Shown here: piece by piece, positions 9,828-18,553 of the stretch | Numbering within the stretch: the first letter of the stretch is position 1 | Layout: each line of letters starts with the position of its first letter | From: Rhodopseudomonas sp. | GTDB taxonomy: Bacteria > Pseudomonadota > Alphaproteobacteria > Rhizobiales > Xanthobacteraceae | NCBI GenBank assembly: GCA_016124795.1 | Contig: WGNB01000030.1 | Coordinates: 1 to 64,000, forward strand | Length of the DNA stretch: 64,000 nucleotides | Reading direction: 5' to 3' | The notes under the pieces: generated by a model | The model's database searches: none | Seen by the model: the letters and a program-made list of their open reading frames with translations, nothing else | What the model was told of the DNA's origin: nothing | Made by a program: the position numbers and the translations under genes

Positions 9828-10799
9828 ATGAAAAATAGCACCACCCTCAGAAAGGTCGATCTTAACCTTCTTGTCGTCTTCGAAGCGCTCTACGCCACCG
9901 AGAACACCAGCCGCGCCGCCGAACGACTCGGCATGAGCCAGCCGGCCGTCTCCAATGCTCTCGCAAGACTGCGCGGCATGTTCGACGATCAACTGTTCGT
10001 GCGCGTTCCACGCGGCGTGCAGCCAACAGCCAAAGCCCGCGAACTCATCGGCCCGGTGCGCGAGGCGCTGGGACTGATCGGCCGGCATATCGACAACGAA
10101 CCGGAGATCGACCTCGCCACCTACAAGCGGCTGTTCCGGATCGTCATCATCGATCCGCTTGAAGCGATCGTGATGCCGCAGGTCATCACCACGATCATGG
10201 CGCAGGCGCCCGGCATCGACATCGAGAACATCCAGGCCAACGTCAATTTCTACGAAGGCATCCGGAACGGCTCTATCGACTTCGCTTGCTTTGCGTTCCC
10301 GGTCGACACCACCGACATGGTCGTGGAGCCCATCTGTCCGGCCGACCTCGTCGTCGTCAGCCGCAAGAACCACCGCGAGATCAAAAAGCCGCTCGACTAC
10401 GAAACGCTACAGAGGCTGCCGCAAATCGCGCTCGGTCGTGAATTGCGCGGCATGAACAATGTCGACAAGAATCTCGTCGCGCAAGGGATCGCGCGGCGCG
10501 TCAAATACATGCCGTCCAAGGTCTGGTCGATCCCGCCGATGGTCGAGCGCACCGATCTGGTCGGGCTGTTACCGCGCCGCTTCGTCCAGGAAATCGCCGG
10601 GAATTTCGAACTCGACATCCATGAACTGCCGTTCGAGATGCCCGAACAGTACATGTACATGGTCTGGCATATCAGCAACGATCTCGACCCGGGCCACACC
10701 TGGCTGCGAGAACTGGTGATGCGGACGATCCGCAACAACGGGCCTTCCGCTATACCGGTCGACAGAACCAAGGGCTTCGCCGACCCGAAGGCGGGGTAA
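9828..10799 (+). CDS. LysR-family transcriptional regulator
   Basis: The 323-residue protein has the LysR layout. An N-terminal winged helix-turn-helix occupies about residues 8-67 (VDLNLLVVFEAL, then SRAAERLGMSQPAVSNALARLR), followed by the two-lobed substrate-binding domain. The start RKVDLNLL resembles the NodD/SyrM/LinR branch rather than the CbbR/CysB branch, and the length is normal. It is divergent from the giant exoprotein gene across 155 bp, the classic arrangement for a LysR protein controlling its neighbour. That it controls the exoprotein gene is inference. The effector is unknown. Confidence 0.92.
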   Translation: MKNSTTLRKVDLNLLVVFEALYATENTSRAAERLGMSQPAVSNALARLRGMFDDQLFVRVPRGVQPTAKARELIGPVREALGLIGRHIDNEPEIDLATYKRLFRIVIIDPLEAIVMPQVITTIMAQAPGIDIENIQANVNFYEGIRNGSIDFACFAFPVDTTDMVVEPICPADLVVVSRKNHREIKKPLDYETLQRLPQIALGRELRGMNNVDKNLVAQGIARRVKYMPSKVWSIPPMVERTDLVGLLPRRFVQEIAGNFELDIHELPFEMPEQYMYMVWHISNDLDPGHTWLRELVMRTIRNNGPSAIPVDRTKGFADPKAG

Positions 10800-10862
10800 C
10801 ATCGGCCGGCACCGCGCGCGGCCCGGCCGAAGACGGCAAATATCCGGTTTTACGCTTGAATG

Positions 10863-10937
10863 TGGCTGGGGCGGGAGGACTCGAACCTCCGAATGGCGGA
10901 ATCAAAATCCGCTGCCTTACCACTTGGCTACGCCCCA
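10863..10937 (-). tRNA. tRNA-Gln (anticodon UUG)
   Basis: Read on the minus strand, the gene begins TGGGGCG at 10937 and the matching CGCCCCA arm lies at 10867-10873, followed by discriminator G and an encoded CCA at 10863-10865. The anticodon arm is GCGGA-TTTTGAT-TCCGC, giving anticodon TTG (Gln). The T arm contains GGTTCGAGTCC. It lies between the LysR and acyl-CoA dehydrogenase genes. No integrase or attachment duplication is seen beside it. Confidence 0.96.
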
Positions 10938-11132
10938 ATCGGACCACTGTCGAAGAAGACGGCGCCGAAGCACTTTTCCGCCCAGCGGCCGGGCGGACCA
11001 TAGCGGCGGTCTTGACCGCAATCAACGCCCGTGACGGCCGTGGCGGCCCCCCGGATCGAAGGTTAACCCCATGATTTTGGCCGCCTTCCCGGAGCGCTTG
11101 GACCGGCCGGCAAGCTTGGCTAGATTGCCGGC

Positions 11133-12857
11133 ATGACATATCGCGCGCCGGTTGCCGACATCGCCTTTGCCCTCAAACACGCCGCCGGGCTGAAAACGGC
11201 GCTCGCCGAGGGCCTTTACGGCGATCTCGATGAGGACACCGTCGATTCGATCCTCGAGGAAGCCGGCAAATTCGCCGGCGACGTGATCGCACCGTTGAAC
11301 CGCGTCGGCGACACGTTCGGCACGCCGTTCAAGGACGGCCAAGTCACCACCCCGCCGGGCTGGAAGGAGGCCTATACCGCCTGGGCCGCCGCCGGCTGGA
11401 ACGGGCTCGCCTCGCCCGCCGACTTCGGCGGCCAGGACCTGCCGCAGGCGGTCAACGCCGCCTGCATCGAAATGTGGAACGCGGCGTCAATGGCCTTCGG
11501 CATCGGCCCGGTGCTGACCATGGCGGCGGTCGACGCCCTGCACGCCTACGGCTCCGACGACCTCAAACGGAAATATCTCGAAAAGCTGATCAGCGGCGAA
11601 TGGATGGGCACCATGCAGCTCACCGAGCCGCAGGCCGGCTCCGATGTCGGCGCGCTGCGCACCAAGGCCGAGCGCGCGGGCGACGGCACGTACAGGATCA
11701 CCGGCTCGAAGATCTTCATCACCTATGGCGAGCACGATTTAACCTCCAACATCATTCACTTCGTGCTGGCGCGGCTGCCGGATGCGCCGCCCGGCACCAA
11801 GGGCATCTCGCTGTTCCTGGTGCCGAAGATCATGGCCGACGGCACACGCAACGATGTCCGCGCCCATTCGGTCGAGCACAAGATGGGCATCCACGCCTCG
11901 CCGACCTGCACCATGGTCTATGGCGATAACGGCGGCGCGACCGGCTACCTGATCGGGCAAGAGCATAAGGGCATGCTCTGCATGTTCACGATGATGAACC
12001 GCGCCCGGCTCGCGGTCGGCCTGCAAGGTGTGGCGATCGCCGAGCGGGCGATGCAGCAGGCGGTGGCTTATGCCCGCGAGCGCAAGCAGATGGGCCATGC
12101 GATTATCGATTACCCCGACGTCAAGCGCATGGCGCTGACGATGCGGGCGCTGACGGCCGCGGCGCGCGCGATCTGCTACGCCACCGGCGTCGCGCTCGAC
12201 CGCTCGCTGCGCGGCAAGGATGAGGCGACCCGCCAGCAGGCGCACGAACGCTGCTCGCTGCTGACGCCGGTCGCCAAGGCGTTCTCGACCGATATCGGCA
12301 TCGAAGTCGCCTCGCTGGGCGTGCAGGTGCATGGCGGCATGGGCTTCATCGAGGAAACCGGCGCGGCGCAGCATTATCGCGATGCCCGTATCGCCGCGAT
12401 CTACGAAGGCACCAACGGCATTCAGGCGATCGATCTTGTCACGCGCAAGCTGCCGCTCAACGGCGGCGCAACGGTCGCTGCCTATATCGGCGAATTGCGC
12501 GAGACCGTCAAAGCGGTGAAGGCCAGCAACACGCCGGCCTTCGGCGACACCACCGCGCGTCTTACCGAAGCCATCGACGCGTTGGAACGCACCACGCAAT
12601 GGCTGCTGGCGCGGAAGTCGTCGCCCGAGGCGCAGGCCGGCGCGACGCCTTACCTGAGAATGTTCGGCAATGCCGCCGGTGGCGTCATGCTCGCCGGTCA
12701 GGCGCTGGTCGCCTTGCGCGACGGCAATGGCGCGGCACGCACCGCGCTGGCGCGGTTCTTCGCCGAGAACATCGCGGTGCAGGCGTCGGGTCTGGAACGC
12801 AGCGTTATCGACGGCGCGCAAAGCATCACCGACGCGGAAGCGGCGTTGGCGGAGTAG
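11133..12857 (+). CDS. Acyl-CoA dehydrogenase, DmdC-like (3-methylmercaptopropionyl-CoA dehydrogenase type)
   Basis: This 574-residue flavoprotein belongs to the long acyl-CoA dehydrogenase subfamily. It has an N-terminal helical domain, a middle beta domain with MQLTEPQAGSDVGALRT, a C-terminal FAD domain with VQVHGGMGFIEETGAAQ, and the catalytic-base region IYEGTNGIQAIDL; a further C-terminal extension follows. The start YRAPVADIAFAL and the EMWNAASMAFG segment match what I know of DmdC-type enzymes, which oxidise 3-methylmercaptopropionyl-CoA. Many rhizobial paralogues act on other acyl-CoAs, so the substrate is uncertain. An acyl-CoA ligase of the matching DmdB-like type is at 44363-46003, not adjacent. 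An SDR gene follows after a palindromic element. Confidence 0.9.
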   Translation: MTYRAPVADIAFALKHAAGLKTALAEGLYGDLDEDTVDSILEEAGKFAGDVIAPLNRVGDTFGTPFKDGQVTTPPGWKEAYTAWAAAGWNGLASPADFGGQDLPQAVNAACIEMWNAASMAFGIGPVLTMAAVDALHAYGSDDLKRKYLEKLISGEWMGTMQLTEPQAGSDVGALRTKAERAGDGTYRITGSKIFITYGEHDLTSNIIHFVLARLPDAPPGTKGISLFLVPKIMADGTRNDVRAHSVEHKMGIHASPTCTMVYGDNGGATGYLIGQEHKGMLCMFTMMNRARLAVGLQGVAIAERAMQQAVAYARERKQMGHAIIDYPDVKRMALTMRALTAAARAICYATGVALDRSLRGKDEATRQQAHERCSLLTPVAKAFSTDIGIEVASLGVQVHGGMGFIEETGAAQHYRDARIAAIYEGTNGIQAIDLVTRKLPLNGGATVAAYIGELRETVKAVKASNTPAFGDTTARLTEAIDALERTTQWLLARKSSPEAQAGATPYLRMFGNAAGGVMLAGQALVALRDGNGAARTALARFFAENIAVQASGLERSVIDGAQSITDAEAALAE

Positions 12858-12862
12858 CGTTC

Positions 12863-12988
12863 TGTCATTCCGGGGCGCGGCCGTCAGGCCGCCAGGCCGC
12901 CAGGCCGCGAACCCGGAATCCAGAGGCTTGCTCGATACATCGTTCCGGATTCCGGGTTCGCGCGCTGCGCACGCGCCCCGGAATGACA
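12863..12988. repeat. Long intergenic palindrome
   Basis: TGTCATTCCGGGGCGCG at the left end is repeated inverted at the right end (GCGCCCCGGAATGACA), with inner arms CGCGAACCCGGAATCC and GGATTCCGGGTTCGCG. Together they can form a long cruciform or RNA hairpin. A short internal repeat (GCCAGGCCGCCAGGCCGC) sits on the left side. I recall this type of element from intergenic regions of Bradyrhizobium-like genomes; that is memory, not a search. Confidence 0.82.
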
Positions 12989-13013
12989 AAGAAAAAACTG
13001 CGAGGGCCACCCG

Positions 13014-13880
13014 ATGTCGCTCAAAGGCAAGACCCTGTTCATCACCGGTGGCTCGCGCGGCATCGGGCTGGCCATCGCGCTGCGCGCCGCGCGCGACGGC
13101 GCCAATATCGCGATCGCCGCCAAGACCGTCGATCCGCATCCGAAACTCGAAGGCACCATTCATACCGCAGCCGCCGAGATCGAAAAAGCCGGCGGCAAGG
13201 CATTGGCGCTCGCCGTCGACGTGCGTGACGAAGCGGCGGTGAAGGACGCGCTCGACAGGACAGCCGCGCATTTCGGCTCCCTCGATATCGTCGTCAACAA
13301 TGCCAGCGCGATTGCGCTGACCGATGTCGCCTCAACCGACATGAAGCGCTTCGACCTGATGCATCAGATCAATGCGCGCGGCACCTATATGGTGTCGAAA
13401 TACGCTCTGCCGCATCTGTTGAAAGCCGACAATCCGCATATCCTGATGCTGTCGCCGCCGCTCGACATGCAGACCAAATGGTTCGCGTCGCATACCGCTT
13501 ATTCGATGGCGAAATTCGGCATGAGCCTGGTCGTGCTCGGGCTGGCCGGCGAGCAGCAGGGCAGGATCGCCGTCAACGCACTGTGGCCGCGCACGACGAT
13601 TGCCACCGCCGCCGTGCGCAACCTGCTCGGCGGCGACGCGCTGATGGCGATGTCGCGCAAGCCCGAGATCTTGGCCGATGCCGCGTATCGCATCTTCAAC
13701 AAGCCGAAGACCTTCACCGGCCAGTTCCTGATCGACGATACGTTCCTCGCCGCCGAAGGCGTCAGCGATTTCGACCAATACCGCGTCGATCCGAGCCAGC
13801 CGTTGCAGGTCGACTTCTTCGTGCCGGACACCATGCCGCCGCCGAAGGGCGTGAGCTTGAAGGCGCTAACGTTGCGGTAA
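13014..13880 (+). CDS. SDR-family oxidoreductase (HSDL2-like)
   Basis: This 288-residue short-chain dehydrogenase has the cofactor motif TGGSRGIG near residue 11, VNNASAI near 95, and the catalytic pair in YSMAKFG near 160. The insert with WPRTTIATAAV and the segment IFNKPKTFTGQFLIDD are characteristic of the hydroxysteroid-dehydrogenase-like 2 group, whose substrates are poorly defined. A GAGGG ribosome-binding site precedes the ATG by a suitable distance. It lies in the same direction as the acyl-CoA dehydrogenase gene but is separated by the palindrome, so joint transcription is possible rather than certain. Confidence 0.92.
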   Translation: MSLKGKTLFITGGSRGIGLAIALRAARDGANIAIAAKTVDPHPKLEGTIHTAAAEIEKAGGKALALAVDVRDEAAVKDALDRTAAHFGSLDIVVNNASAIALTDVASTDMKRFDLMHQINARGTYMVSKYALPHLLKADNPHILMLSPPLDMQTKWFASHTAYSMAKFGMSLVVLGLAGEQQGRIAVNALWPRTTIATAAVRNLLGGDALMAMSRKPEILADAAYRIFNKPKTFTGQFLIDDTFLAAEGVSDFDQYRVDPSQPLQVDFFVPDTMPPPKGVSLKALTLR

Positions 13881-13981
13881 GGCGCAGGACAGGCTTACGC
13901 CAAGGGCGTGCAAACCGTCATTTACATTGCCCCTGACTCAATGTGAAATCATAGCATTACGCGAATATTGCCCGCTAACCT

Positions 13982-14725
13982 TCACTTATCATCAGAACCG
14001 TGCGGACGGAGCGCATTATTCCGTTCGTCACGTTTAGGCTTATCGACACTTTCACTCATCTTATCGACGACAGCATCGCTAGCCAAGTCGACAGCTTTCT
14101 CCAAAAGTTTGGCAGCGACATGGCCGACAAATGGAGCGCTGACAAAGCCAACCATTGCCGAAGCAACGCCCCCACCCAGCTTACCGACCAGCTGGTATTT
14201 TTGATGATGACGAAAAGAATCTGCCTCGACGGGATTCACGATGCGATAAAAAATGTCCGGTATTGAAATGAGAATTAGCTCGCCACGATTGAGTCCCTTG
14301 AGCAGCGGCAGCCAAACCAACCATCCCAAAGCCCTAAAAAACACATAGACAAGCGCCGTCAAAACAAAGATAGCGGCAAGCACTCCACCAGCACCATAAG
14401 GCAAGAGGATTCGCCCTATCAACCAGAACGCCAGCAACAACAACGGATAGCTAATGAAAGGAAGAAGATTTCCGGCCAGCCGCGCTCGATCACTAAGCTG
14501 TTCGACGGTGTAGGCCTCGACCAAGACGCCGCGCCCAGACGATAACGGAATCACCATCCAAAGAGGGTCATCATATACACTACGTTTTTGAGGATAAAGA
14601 GATCTAGGATAACCGAAGCGCGGCACAAAATCAGGTGGACGACTGAGATAATCCATCGCCGCTTGGCGCCAAACATTATCTTCAGCATCTATTTGCATGA
14701 CAAGCTCACGGACACACTGACGCAC
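13982..14725 (-). CDS. Membrane protein of unknown function in an AT-richer islet
   Basis: I do not recognise this 247-residue protein. An N-terminal soluble part (about 1-85, rich in Pro and Tyr) is followed by two strongly hydrophobic stretches (near 88-107 and 110-135), then a conserved-looking LNRGELILISIPDIF segment, then a Gly/Ala amphipathic stretch and a charged tail. Codon use is clearly more AT-rich than the neighbours, suggesting horizontal acquisition. An alternative ATG at 14698 would shorten it by nine residues. The AT-rich region continues upstream to about 15000 without another gene, and no functional clue comes from the neighbours. Confidence 0.7.
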   Translation of the reverse strand: MRQCVRELVMQIDAEDNVWRQAAMDYLSRPPDFVPRFGYPRSLYPQKRSVYDDPLWMVIPLSSGRGVLVEAYTVEQLSDRARLAGNLLPFISYPLLLLAFWLIGRILLPYGAGGVLAAIFVLTALVYVFFRALGWLVWLPLLKGLNRGELILISIPDIFYRIVNPVEADSFRHHQKYQLVGKLGGGVASAMVGFVSAPFVGHVAAKLLEKAVDLASDAVVDKMSESVDKPKRDERNNALRPHGSDDK

Positions 14726-15000
14726 AATGCGAATTATAATACTATAAATTCACCTTAACTAACTTTTTCCAAGTCGTTGGCAGACCTTCTCTAACTCGAC
14801 CTAAAGCCGCAACGAGCAATTTCAGCGAACACCTTGTCTATACAAGAATCAACCTCACGCTTGTTATCCGAGCCGTTTCTTTACAGTAACTCATATCTGG
14901 AAAACCGCGACAAACCAGCCCACGAGCTCCCATGATCTGCCCTCCCAGAATAAACGCATTCCGCCTCTTGACAACAATCCTATAAGATCATATGCCTATT
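14726..15000. other. AT-rich intergenic DNA, no gene seen
   Basis: This stretch continues the low-GC composition of the membrane-protein gene and then changes sharply to GC-rich sequence at about 15000. I see no open frame with protein-like content, no tRNA and no convincing terminator. The abrupt composition change marks a junction between DNA of different origin. Confidence 0.5.
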
Positions 15001-15431
15001 CCCGCTCGTCCCCTCCGAGGGGCCATGAACCGGTAGCGCCGGCTTGTGGGGGACGGGTTCGGCGCCCGCGGGCGTGGCTTCGCTGGCCACGCGCTCGGGC
15101 GGCGCCGGGGCTCCGCCCGCGGGCACTATGACCCGCCGCCAGGAGCTGGCTGACGGTGCGCGCTACTCGCGTGCCCGAGGCCCGAAAGACGCGATGCTCC
15201 GCAAGGGGTCGCGCCTCAGGGCCGACGGCGCGACGAACCAGCCGCCGGAAGCGCGGCCCGGACGCCGTGAATGACGCCGAGACGGCGCGCCGAGAGGCGC
15301 CACGCATTCCGCTCCTTCTTGCGCACACTGCGCAAGCTTGTGTGCGAGGAATGCGTGAAGGACAAGACACGCCGCGCCTTTCGGCGCGCCGTCCCCCTCT
15401 TCCTGGTGGGAGAGGGAAGCCTCGCAAAACT
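15001..15431. repeat. GC-rich non-coding element, probable dispersed repeat
   Basis: The block is very GC-rich and several frames are open by composition only, none with domain-like content. It contains internal inverted parts: GCGCACACTGCGCAAGC / GCTTGTGTGCG around 15331-15350, and GCGCGCC runs in both directions near 15287-15400. I recall near-identical sequence, often mis-annotated as small hypothetical proteins, in many Bradyrhizobium-like genomes, which would make it a dispersed repeat; this recollection needs a search. It sits between the AT-rich islet and the deacetylase gene. Confidence 0.45.
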
Positions 15432-15541
15432 TGGGCGCATGTCGCGCCGCGAGAACGCTCGGCGTTGCCCGGAACATCACGTCACAAACGAATCCCGGTG
15501 AGCGGTTTGCAACCCACCCGTCCCAGCGTTACATAACCGGT

Positions 15542-16471
15542 ATGTCCACACTCCTGATCTCGCACCCCGCCTGCCTCGATCACGTCACGCCGCCCGGCCA
15601 CCCCGAGCGGCCGGACCGCATGCGCGCCGTCGAACAGGCGCTCGAAGACGAACGCTTCCACATGCTGGCGCGCGAACAGGCGCCGATGGCCGACGGCGAT
15701 ATCGTGTCGCTCGCCCATCCCCTCGAATATTTCGAGGCGATCCGCCGCGCCTCGCCATCGGAAGGCATGGTGCGGATCGATGCCGACACCACGATGTCGC
15801 CCGGCAGTTTCGAGGCTGCCTTGCGCGGCGCCGGCGGCGCGGCGCTCGCCGTCGACGAGGTGATGAACCAGAAGGCCGCCAATGCCTTCGTCGCGACGCG
15901 GCCGCCCGGCCATCACGCCGAGACTGCCAAGCCGATGGGCTTCTGCTTCTTCAACAACGCCGCGATCGCGGCGCGTTATGCGCAAAAGCGTTACGACGTC
16001 GAACGCGCGGCGATCGTCGATTTCGACGTTCATCACGGCAACGGGTCGCAGGATATCTTCTGGTCGAGCGATAGCGTGATGTATTGCTCGACGCACGAGA
16101 TGCCGCTTTACCCCGGCACCGGCGCGGTCAGCGAAACCGGCGAGCACAACATGATCGTCAACGCGCCGCTGCGGGCCGGCGACGGCGGCGTGCAGTTCCG
16201 CGAGGCCTTCGAGACCGTGATCCTGCCGCGGCTGCGCGACTTCCGGCCGGACCTTTTGATCATCTCGGCCGGCTTCGACGCCCATACCCGCGACCCGCTC
16301 GCCAACCTCAATCTGGTCGAGGCGGATTATACCTGGGTTACGCAACGCCTGATGCAGATCGCCGACGAATCGGCGCAAGGGCGTATCGTTTCAATTCTCG
16401 AAGGCGGTTACGATCTGCAGGGGCTGGCGCGCTCGGCCGCCGCGCATGTCACGGCGCTGATGCGGGGATAG
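15542..16471 (+). CDS. Histone deacetylase-family protein (acetylpolyamine/acetoin-utilisation type)
   Basis: This 309-residue zinc hydrolase of the arginase/deacetylase fold removes acetyl groups from amines or lysines. The active site is readable: RPPGHHAE (His124, His125), DVHHGNG with zinc ligands Asp162 and His164, the third-Asp loop SAGFDAHTRDPLA, and a C-terminal LEGGYDLQGLA. I chose the ATG at 15542 because the protein begins TLLISHPACLDH, as in the family; the frame stays open upstream through the GC-rich element. Bacterial members are annotated as class II HDAC-like or acetylpolyamine amidohydrolases, and the natural substrate here is unknown. It converges with an SDR gene over a short palindrome. 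Confidence 0.93.
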   Translation: MSTLLISHPACLDHVTPPGHPERPDRMRAVEQALEDERFHMLAREQAPMADGDIVSLAHPLEYFEAIRRASPSEGMVRIDADTTMSPGSFEAALRGAGGAALAVDEVMNQKAANAFVATRPPGHHAETAKPMGFCFFNNAAIAARYAQKRYDVERAAIVDFDVHHGNGSQDIFWSSDSVMYCSTHEMPLYPGTGAVSETGEHNMIVNAPLRAGDGGVQFREAFETVILPRLRDFRPDLLIISAGFDAHTRDPLANLNLVEADYTWVTQRLMQIADESAQGRIVSILEGGYDLQGLARSAAAHVTALMRG

Positions 16472-16476
16472 CCGTC

Positions 16477-16519
16477 ATTGCAGGCCGGCGCGGAGCGCCA
16501 CAGCCGGAATGACGGTCAT
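16477..16519. repeat. Short palindrome between convergent genes
   Basis: GTCATTGCAGGCCGGCGCGG and its imperfect inverse GCCACAGCCGGAATGAC fill the gap between the deacetylase stop and the SDR stop. It resembles the left and right ends of the palindrome at 12863-12988 and may act as a transcription terminator for both genes. There is no T-tract. Confidence 0.45.
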
Positions 16520-17263
16520 CTACCTTGCCGTCAGCCCGCCATCGATCGGCAGATCGGCGCCGGTGATGAAAGCCGACGCATCCGACAGCAGATAGACGCA
16601 GAGCCCCGCAACCTCCCCCGGCCGGCCAAGCCGCGCCAGCGGAATATCGCCGGCGAAATTGTCGCGTGCCTTGTCCGGATCGCGCGCGGCGGCGGCGATA
16701 TCGTCGACCATCGCACCATCGATGAAAGCCGGACAGATCGCATTGCACCGGACCGGCGGCTGATAACGCGCGCCGTTGAGCGCGACCGACTTGGTCAGCA
16801 GCGACACGCCACCTTTCGAGGCGCTATAGGCGATCATGCTGCCGCTGCCGACAAGGCCCAGCACCGACGACAGGTTGACGATCGCGCCGCCGCGCTGGCG
16901 CAACAACGGCAAGGCATATTTGCAGCCGAGAAACGTGCCGTCGAGATTGACCGACAGCACCCGCCGCCAGGTCGCGAAATCGGTCTTGTCGAGACCGCCG
17001 ACCACCGCGATGCCGGCGGCGTTGACCAGACCGTCGAGCCGGCCATGCCGGTCGGCGATCGCGGCGGTGATCCGCTGCCAGTCGGCCTCCTGCGTCACAT
17101 CATGGATAAAGTCGACGCTGTCACCGCCGGCAAGATCGCTGGCGAGCGCAATCCCGCCGGCGTCACGCACCGCGACGGCAATCGCCGCCCCGATCGAACC
17201 CGCACCGCCCGTAACCAATTCGACTTTATGGCTGAGATCGGTCACGCGCGTCGCCCCCGGCAT
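16520..17263 (-). CDS. SDR-family oxidoreductase
   Basis: This 247-residue classical short-chain dehydrogenase has TGGAGSIGAA near residue 18, a conserved VNAAGIA, the catalytic YSASKGG and the C-terminal ADLPIDGG. The length is standard and an NAD(P)-dependent alcohol/ketone conversion is expected, but the substrate cannot be inferred. It is divergent from another SDR at 17299, with only 35 bp between the start codons, so the two share a promoter region. The gene reads away from that SDR and toward the deacetylase. Confidence 0.9.
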   Translation of the reverse strand: MPGATRVTDLSHKVELVTGGAGSIGAAIAVAVRDAGGIALASDLAGGDSVDFIHDVTQEADWQRITAAIADRHGRLDGLVNAAGIAVVGGLDKTDFATWRRVLSVNLDGTFLGCKYALPLLRQRGGAIVNLSSVLGLVGSGSMIAYSASKGGVSLLTKSVALNGARYQPPVRCNAICPAFIDGAMVDDIAAAARDPDKARDNFAGDIPLARLGRPGEVAGLCVYLLSDASAFITGADLPIDGGLTAR

Positions 17264-17298
17264 TGCATTATGCGGTATTGTCGAGCATTCATCTGATC

Positions 17299-18093
17299 AT
17301 GTCATCCCTTGAGCCGATTTGCCTGATTACAGGAGCCAGCGCCGGCATCGGTGCCGAACTGGCGCGGGTCTTCGCCAGCCACGATCACCGGCTGGCGCTG
17401 ACGGCGCGGCGACGGCCCGAACTCGACGCGCTGGCCGATGAGATTGCCGCGACCGGTCAACCCCGGCCGTACGTCGTCGTCGCCGATCTGGCCGATCCGC
17501 AAGGGCCGGCGCAATTGGAGCAGGCGCTTTCCGATGCCGGGCTCGAACCGTCAATCGTCGTTAACAATGCCGGCTTCGGCCTGCTCGGCGAAGCCGCGTC
17601 GCTCGACCGCGGCCGGCAACTGGCGATGATCGATCTCAACACCCGCGCGCTGACCGATCTGTCGCTGCGCTTTCTCGACAGCATCACCCGGCATAAAGGC
17701 GGCATTCTCAATGTCGCCTCGGTTGCCGGTTACGTCCCCGGTCCGGGCATGGCGGTTTATCACGCCACCAAGGCCTATGTGATTTCGTTCAGTGAGGCTC
17801 TGCACGAGGAATTGAAAGCCGATGGCGTCCGGGTGATGGCGCTGTGCCCCGGTCCGGTGCCGACCGAGTTTTTCGCGCGCGCCGGCATGCCGGCGTCTTA
17901 TATCCCGGCGATGCTGACGCGCGGCGCCGACCGGGTGGCGCGCGAGGCTTATCAAGGCTTCATCGGCCAGCACCGGATTGTCGCGCCGGGCACGCTCAAC
18001 CGGCTGGCCACGGTTTTACCGCGCCTTCTGCCGCGCGGCTGGATTCTGGCCGCGATGGCCCGCCACTGGAACGCGACGCGGCCCAAAGGTTGA
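17299..18093 (+). CDS. SDR-family oxidoreductase (DltE/short-chain ketoreductase-like)
   Basis: This 264-residue protein carries [13 protein letters not shown] at the N-terminus, VVNNAGFG near residue 90, YHATKAYV (catalytic Tyr and Lys) near 155, and [12 protein letters not shown] after it. The pattern matches the DltE/YqjQ-like branch of classical SDRs. I prefer the ATG at 17299 over one 36 bases upstream because the Rossmann strand then starts at a normal distance. The C-terminus has a hydrophobic stretch that may associate with membrane. xseB follows 75 bp downstream in the same direction, so co-transcription is plausible. Confidence 0.9.
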   Translation: MSSLEPICLITGASAGIGAELARVFASHDHRLALTARRRPELDALADEIAATGQPRPYVVVADLADPQGPAQLEQALSDAGLEPSIVVNNAGFGLLGEAASLDRGRQLAMIDLNTRALTDLSLRFLDSITRHKGGILNVASVAGYVPGPGMAVYHATKAYVISFSEALHEELKADGVRVMALCPGPVPTEFFARAGMPASYIPAMLTRGADRVAREAYQGFIGQHRIVAPGTLNRLATVLPRLLPRGWILAAMARHWNATRPKG

Positions 18094-18167
18094 CGTCGGC
18101 GGCCAGATTGGCCAATCCAGCAGAGCCCATTCCAGCCGCGAGACGCGCCGACCGGGAAGAGAACATC

Positions 18168-18419
18168 ATGGCCGAGACCTCCAATACCGACGTCAAGAAA
18201 CTGACCTTCGAAACCGCCATTGCCGAGCTGGAATCGATCGTCAAACGGCTCGAGGAAGGCAAGGTTCCGCTCGAGGAATCCGTCGCGATCTATGAGCGCG
18301 GCGAGGTCCTGAAAAAGCGCTGCGAGGAGCTGCTCAAGCAGGCCGAGGCGCGGGTCGAGAAGATCACGCTGGACGCCTCCGGCAAGCCGACCGGCGCGAC
18401 ACCGCTCGATATCGACTAA
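18168..18419 (+). CDS. xseB: Exodeoxyribonuclease VII small subunit
   Basis: This 83-residue acidic helical protein has the XseB core [18 protein letters not shown] and the following [19 protein letters not shown] segment. With XseA it forms the exonuclease that degrades single-stranded DNA from both ends; xseA is not in the window. The ATG at 18168 follows a GGAAGAGAA ribosome-binding site. The frame is open upstream but does not encode family sequence there. xseB upstream of dxs is a common alphaproteobacterial arrangement. Confidence 0.95.
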   Translation: MAETSNTDVKKLTFETAIAELESIVKRLEEGKVPLEESVAIYERGEVLKKRCEELLKQAEARVEKITLDASGKPTGATPLDID

Positions 18420-18553
18420 AAGGCCCCGATCCGGCCCGAATTGCCGGCTACCGCCGAATTGGTGTAAGCCTAAGCGGTCCCCGCCCCGCGACGCGAAACC
18501 GGCCCGATCGAGGGCCGAAACCAGGGCCGACAGGGCACAGACCGGAGTTCCAC

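Noticed and set aside
10863-10937. tRNA-Gln as an integration site of a genomic island
   Set aside because: No integrase, no repeated tRNA 3' end and no composition shift were seen on either side.
11133-12857. Naming the acyl-CoA dehydrogenase dmdC outright
   Set aside because: Motifs fit the subfamily but paralogues with other substrates are common in Rhizobiales and no other DMSP gene is adjacent.
11739-13271. 510-codon minus-strand frame
   Set aside because: It runs antisense through the acyl-CoA dehydrogenase gene, the palindrome and the start of the SDR gene, and its translation is Arg/Gly/Ala filler without domains.
15001-15536. Small proteins of 60-145 residues in several frames of the GC-rich block
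   Set aside because: Up to six overlapping frames are open, none with a ribosome-binding site or domain; the block behaves as a non-coding repeat.
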